Assembly (NCBI GenBank): GCA_958405565.1
Contig: CATYEN010000001.1
Span: 65,629-129,628 of the forward strand
Direction of reading: 5' to 3'
Source of the DNA: an uncultured Collinsella sp.
Lineage (GTDB): Bacteria; Actinomycetota; Coriobacteriia; Coriobacteriales; Coriobacteriaceae
DNA: 64,000 nt
The position numbers and the translations under genes were made by a program. Below, piece after piece: positions 60,235-64,000 of the stretch; positions within the stretch are counted from its first letter, which is position 1, and the number at the start of each line of letters is the position of its first letter. The notes beneath the pieces are model-generated. The model ran no database searches. It saw nothing but the letters and a program-made list of their open reading frames with translations, and had not been told where the DNA came from.

Positions 60235-62408
60235 CCTCCGCTGACCTCCTTAAAGATATGTCGATACCGCATGGCGACCGCATCGCGTAGGGGGCGCGTC
60301 GCCACAGAGTCAAGGTCGCAAGCATAACGCAAGAGCTCGACCGCGTCCAAATGGGCCCATTCAATCAATTCCTCGTCGGCGTCCAGGTCCACAAAGCGCA
60401 GGGTCACGCCGCCATGCTGACGGTAGCCAAGAATCTCGCCCTCGTGGCGCAAACGCAGATCCATCTGGGCGAGCGTAAAGCCGTCCGAGGTTTTTTCGAG
60501 CGACTGGAGACGGTCTTGCGCCGCCGATGCGCCGCCGTTGCCCTTGGAGTGCGTCATGACGAGGCACGTGCCCGACACGCTGCCGCGGCCCACGCGCCCG
60601 CGCAGCTGGTGCAGGGCCGCCAACCCAAAGCGCTCGCCATTCTCGATGACCATAACGGTGGCGTTGGGCACGTCGACGCCCACCTCGACCACCGTAGTCG
60701 AGACGAGAACGTCGATCTCGCCACGCTTGAAGGCATCGATGACCTGGTCCTTCTCCCCCGCTGGCATGCGGCCGTGAAGGCGCTCGATGGCAAGACCCGG
60801 CAACGCCAGGCGCAGGCGGTCGAGCTCGGTCGCCGTATCGTGCAGCGGCACGGGGACCGTCACGCGGCCCTCGTCGTCGCGGGCGATACCGGGAACGTCC
60901 TCCAGATCATCGGCCGAGTCGCTCGGCTCCACGAGCGGGCAAATCACGTAGGCTTGCTGACCCTTTTCATGCGCCTCGCGGATGGCGCCATAGGCAAGGT
61001 CGCGGCTCGACTCGGTAAGCACGCGTGTCGTCACGCCAGCGCCAGGGACGGGCCGATGGCGGATGATGCTCGTGTCCAGATCGCCGTAGACCGAAAGTGC
61101 CAACGTGCGCGGGATGGGCGTCGCCGTCATAACGAGCAGATCGGCACCCGGGCCCTTAGCGCGCAGGGCGTTACGTTGGCCGACGCCAAACCGGTGCTGC
61201 TCATCGATGACTACGAGCGACAGATACTTAAACGCCACGTTATCCGAAAGGACCGCGTGGGTGCCAAAGAGGACATCGAGCTCGCCCGATTCCAGCTGGG
61301 CATGGATCCGCTCGCGCTCGGCCGCCGGCGTGGCGCCCGTCAGGAGCGCCCAGGTCATACCAGCCTGCGAGAGCAAGGGGCCGGTCTTATCGGCATATTG
61401 ACGCGCCAGCACGCCCGTGGGCGCCATAACGCAGGCCTGCGTGCCGCTATCGGCAGCCACAGCCAGCGCGCAGGCGGCAACAGCGGTCTTGCCGGAACCG
61501 ACATCGCCCAGCAGCAGGCGGTTCATCACGCGCCCGCCATCGCACATATCGCGCAGGATATCTTGGAACGCGGCCTGTTGCTCGTCGCTCAGCGAAAACG
61601 GCAGGGCCTGCTTAAGCGCGGCCAGGTGCTCGCCCGCGGCGTGGGCATAGGGTACCACATCGACCAGGCCGCCGTCGTTGCGCAGGCGCAGCGCCAGCTG
61701 CAGGTAGAGGCACTCCTCGTAGGCAAGCCGTGCGCGCGCGATATCGCGCTCAGCCATGCTCGAGGGAAAATGGATCGATCGAAGCGCACGGGCATTGCTC
61801 ATCAGGCGGCGCTTGACGCGCAAGCGTGCGGGAATCGGATCGAAGGGATTACCGACGACCTCGAGCGCGCCACTTACGATACGGCGCATCCACGCCTGGC
61901 TCACGCCGTCACTCACATAATGGACCGGCAAAATGGTGCCCGCAGCACGCCCCTCATCGAGCTTTTCAAAGTGCGGCGAGGCCATCTGCTTAAAGCCGTA
62001 GGCAAACTCGACCTTGCCCATCACGGCCAGGCGGTCGCCTTGCTTAAGCTGCTGGGCAATCCAGGGCTGGCGGAAAAAGGCGACCTGCAGTACACCCGTC
62101 TCGTCAACGAGTGAGACCTCGGTCACCTGCATGCGCGGACGCGGCTGCTTTTGGACGATACGGTCGACCGTGGCGATGATGGTGCACACGATACCGATGG
62201 GCGCCATCTCGATGGACCAGGAGCGCGTAAAGTCGAGGTATCGATGAGGGATATGGAGAAGGAGGTCCCCCACCGTCCGAATTCCCAGACGGCGAAGGGC
62301 CTCCTCACGTTTACCCGAAACATATTTGAGTCGCGCGATATCCTCGTCGAGCGCATTGCTCTGGGCAAAGCGCTCCGAGACGCGCGGCACGGAGCACAGC
62401 TCGGACAT
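60231..62408 (-). CDS. recG: ATP-dependent DNA helicase RecG
   Basis: This 725-residue branch-migration helicase remodels forks and Holliday junctions. It has an N-terminal wedge/OB domain (GIRTVGDLLLHIPHRYLD), helicase motifs LLGDVGSGKTAVA, MAPTGVLA, VIDEQHRFG (DEQH), MTATPIPRTL and the C-terminal GRVGRG. The length is near family average. The start at 62408 has a weak site; fakA lies ten bases upstream. Confidence 0.96.
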   Translation of the reverse strand: MSELCSVPRVSERFAQSNALDEDIARLKYVSGKREEALRRLGIRTVGDLLLHIPHRYLDFTRSWSIEMAPIGIVCTIIATVDRIVQKQPRPRMQVTEVSLVDETGVLQVAFFRQPWIAQQLKQGDRLAVMGKVEFAYGFKQMASPHFEKLDEGRAAGTILPVHYVSDGVSQAWMRRIVSGALEVVGNPFDPIPARLRVKRRLMSNARALRSIHFPSSMAERDIARARLAYEECLYLQLALRLRNDGGLVDVVPYAHAAGEHLAALKQALPFSLSDEQQAAFQDILRDMCDGGRVMNRLLLGDVGSGKTAVAACALAVAADSGTQACVMAPTGVLARQYADKTGPLLSQAGMTWALLTGATPAAERERIHAQLESGELDVLFGTHAVLSDNVAFKYLSLVVIDEQHRFGVGQRNALRAKGPGADLLVMTATPIPRTLALSVYGDLDTSIIRHRPVPGAGVTTRVLTESSRDLAYGAIREAHEKGQQAYVICPLVEPSDSADDLEDVPGIARDDEGRVTVPVPLHDTATELDRLRLALPGLAIERLHGRMPAGEKDQVIDAFKRGEIDVLVSTTVVEVGVDVPNATVMVIENGERFGLAALHQLRGRVGRGSVSGTCLVMTHSKGNGGASAAQDRLQSLEKTSDGFTLAQMDLRLRHEGEILGYRQHGGVTLRFVDLDADEELIEWAHLDAVELLRYACDLDSVATRPLRDAVAMRYRHIFKEVSGG

Positions 62409-62418
62409 GGGCAGATGC

Positions 62419-64000
62419 CTACTCGATCGAGAAGATTACGGGATAGAGCGGCTGCTCGCCACGATGGGCGTCAATCTCCAGGTCGGGCTGAGCCTCCTCG
62501 ATAGCGTCGACGATCTCCTGGAAGGCTTCATCGGACAGCTCCTCGCCGGCCAGAATCGTCAGCGCATCGCCCTCCTCTTCCTCCTGCATGCGGTTGATGC
62601 AATCGAGCGTGACCTGCTTCACGTCGGAGCCGACCACATCGATGGAGCCGGCAATGATGCCCATGACGTCACCGGAGTGAATCGGCGAGCCGTCGGAGGC
62701 GCTGGAGTCGCGCACGGCACGGGTGACCTCGCCATCGCGGACCTCGCTGATGGCGTCGACCATGGCGGCGACGGCATCCTCGAGCTCGGAATCGGGCAGG
62801 ACCGCGAACAGCGCGGAGAACGCCTGGGGAACGGTCTTGGTGGGAACGACGGCGACCTTCTTATCGGTGCAGGCAGAGGCAGCGGCCTCGGCGGCCATGC
62901 GGATGTTGCCGTTGTTGGGCAGAATGATGACCGAGGTCGCGTTGACCTGGTCAACGGCGCCCAGCAGGTCTGCAGTCGAAGGGTTCATGGTCTGACCACC
63001 CGACACGATCACGTCGACGCCGAGGGACTTAAGGATGTCTGCCTCACCGGAACCGGCGGCAACGGCGACAAAACCCAGCGCCTTGGCGGGCTCGGCGGCC
63101 TTTTCCTGGTCCTCATGAATCTTGGCGGTACGGTCGTGGGCCTCCATCTCCATGTTATGGATAAAGACCTCGTATATCTGGCCGAGCTGCAGCATGTGCT
63201 CGAGCACCAAGTTAGGGGTGTTGGAGTGCACGTGGATCTTGTAGTCGGGGTAGGCACCCACGAGCAGCTCGCAGTCGCCCATGGAGCCCAGGAACTTAAG
63301 GCACTCGTCCTCGTCAAACGGGGCGTCGGCCTTAAAGAGGAACTCGTTGCAGTAGCGGAACTCCGAGCCCTCCCAATCGTCATTGGCCTCGATCTCAACG
63401 CGACCAAGGGCCGCATCGCGGGCAGAGCCAGCGGAATCAAACGTGGCGGAGAAATCCTCGACAACGGTGCTGCGGCCAAGCGCGGCGGCAACAAAGTTCT
63501 CCAGGAAGATGGCAAAGCCAAAGGCGCCGGAGTCGACCACGCCGTTCTCCTTCAGAACGGGCAGCAGGTCGGGCGTGCGGGCGACGGACTGGTAGGCCTC
63601 GACGACGATGGCATCGAGCGCGTCCTCGGTCGAAAACTTCTTCTTCTCGCACTCGTCGGCCTTGGTCGAGACATCGCGCAGCACCGTGAGGATCGTGCCC
63701 TCAATGGGCTTGCGGACGGCCTGGAAGGCGACCTTGACGGCTCGGCGGAACGCATAGGCGATGTTGGCGGACGTAATGGGCTCATCGGCAGAAACGAGAC
63801 CCTCGGCCACACCGCGCAGGATCTGCGAGGTGATGACACCGGAGTTGCCGCGGGCGCCCATCAGGGAGCCGTGGGTGATGGCGCCGGCGATGGCCTCCAT
63901 GTCGGCGTCGGCGGGAAGAGCGGAGAGCTCCTTGGTCACCGAGGCGAGCGTGAGCGACATGTTGGTGCCGGTGTCGCCGTCGGGCACGGGGAAGACGTTG
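62419..64000 (-). CDS. fakA: DAK2-domain fatty acid kinase subunit FakA (5' end missing)
   Basis: The visible 526 codons cover most of a YloV/FakA protein, which phosphorylates exogenous fatty acids with a FakB partner. Seen are the metal-binding NVFPVPDGDTGTNM at the window edge, the DhaL signature MGARGNSGVITSQILRG, a middle domain and the C-terminal domain with SGGQTMNPSTADLL and ILPNNGNI. The start codon lies beyond 64000. It precedes recG, the usual fakA-recG-rsmD-coaD order in Gram-positive bacteria, and fits functionally with plsX and acpP downstream. Confidence 0.92.
   Translation of the reverse strand, partial: NVFPVPDGDTGTNMSLTLASVTKELSALPADADMEAIAGAITHGSLMGARGNSGVITSQILRGVAEGLVSADEPITSANIAYAFRRAVKVAFQAVRKPIEGTILTVLRDVSTKADECEKKKFSTEDALDAIVVEAYQSVARTPDLLPVLKENGVVDSGAFGFAIFLENFVAAALGRSTVVEDFSATFDSAGSARDAALGRVEIEANDDWEGSEFRYCNEFLFKADAPFDEDECLKFLGSMGDCELLVGAYPDYKIHVHSNTPNLVLEHMLQLGQIYEVFIHNMEMEAHDRTAKIHEDQEKAAEPAKALGFVAVAAGSGEADILKSLGVDVIVSGGQTMNPSTADLLGAVDQVNATSVIILPNNGNIRMAAEAAASACTDKKVAVVPTKTVPQAFSALFAVLPDSELEDAVAAMVDAISEVRDGEVTRAVRDSSASDGSPIHSGDVMGIIAGSIDVVGSDVKQVTLDCINRMQEEEEGDALTILAGEELSDEAFQEIVDAIEEAQPDLEIDAHRGEQPLYPVIFSIE

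Noticed and set aside
1..64000. CRISPR arrays, prophage or complete insertion sequences
   Set aside because: No regularly spaced repeats, phage structural genes or full transposase frames were seen in the intergenic regions, which are short and mostly accounted for.

Overview
The window looks like a core chromosomal segment of a high-GC Gram-positive gut bacterium of the class Coriobacteriia, most likely Collinsella or a close relative. This assignment is an inference from gene content and style; no database search was possible. Supporting signs are the roughly 60% GC, the strong AAGGAGG-type ribosome sites, an HPr with a regulatory-serine region, a SigB/SigF-type sigma factor with an anti-sigma-like partner, an Asp23 protein, a T-box in front of ileS and DUF134/DUF523/DUF177 proteins. 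Most genes lie on the minus strand in tightly coupled operons with many ATGA and TAATG overlaps.

Region by region. (1) 1-1700, plus strand: the end of an iron-complex ABC permease, its ATPase with an extra C-terminal domain, and a probable IS3-type transposase remnant. (2) 1800-5600: a TetR regulator, a flippase-like membrane protein, tRNA-Glu and the CCA-adding enzyme. (3) 5786-13674: a full fructose PTS locus with two tandem PfkB kinases, ptsI, ptsH, a fruA IIB-IIC-IIA fusion and a divergent RpiR regulator. It is punctuated by hairpins, and a 205-bp imperfect palindrome lies between fruA and ptsH. (4) 13734-18828: efp, asp23, nusB, xseB, tlyA, nadK and recN, with a Xaa-Pro peptidase upstream. 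(5) 20249-26925: alaS, ruvX, mltG, yqeG, aroK and an AroB-like protein that has lost its catalytic motifs. (6) 27120-30528: a small AT-rich membrane-protein gene facing a stress-sigma operon (DUF948, degenerate anti-sigma, sigma, AI-2E-type exporter). (7) 30624-36804: rarA, a dGTPase-like HD protein, an orphan prepilin peptidase, a hyaluronan-synthase-like GT2, rluD and lspA. (8) 36805-44564: structured intergenic elements, ileS with an isoleucine T-box, an iron-type alcohol dehydrogenase, DUF523, ftsH and a BtuR-like ATPase. (9) 44587-49444: a MATE exporter, a TrmH methyltransferase, folA, thyA and a DUF134-NifX protein with a His/Cys tail. (10) 49562-64000: the housekeeping series fakA-recG-rsmD-coaD, DivIVA-like-yceD-rpmF and plsX-acpP-rnc-smc-ftsY-ffh.

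How they work together. The PTS locus takes up fructose as fructose-1-phosphate and converts it to fructose-1,6-bisphosphate. plsX and acpP make phospholipid precursors, while ffh, ftsY, lspA and ftsH handle membrane-protein targeting, maturation and quality control. recN, ruvX, recG, rarA, smc and the dGTPase serve genome maintenance. No CRISPR array, prophage or complete insertion sequence was seen. The least explained items are the AroB-like pseudoenzyme, the stress-sigma operon with a degenerate anti-sigma, the fruA-ptsH palindrome and the ileS-lspA structured element.
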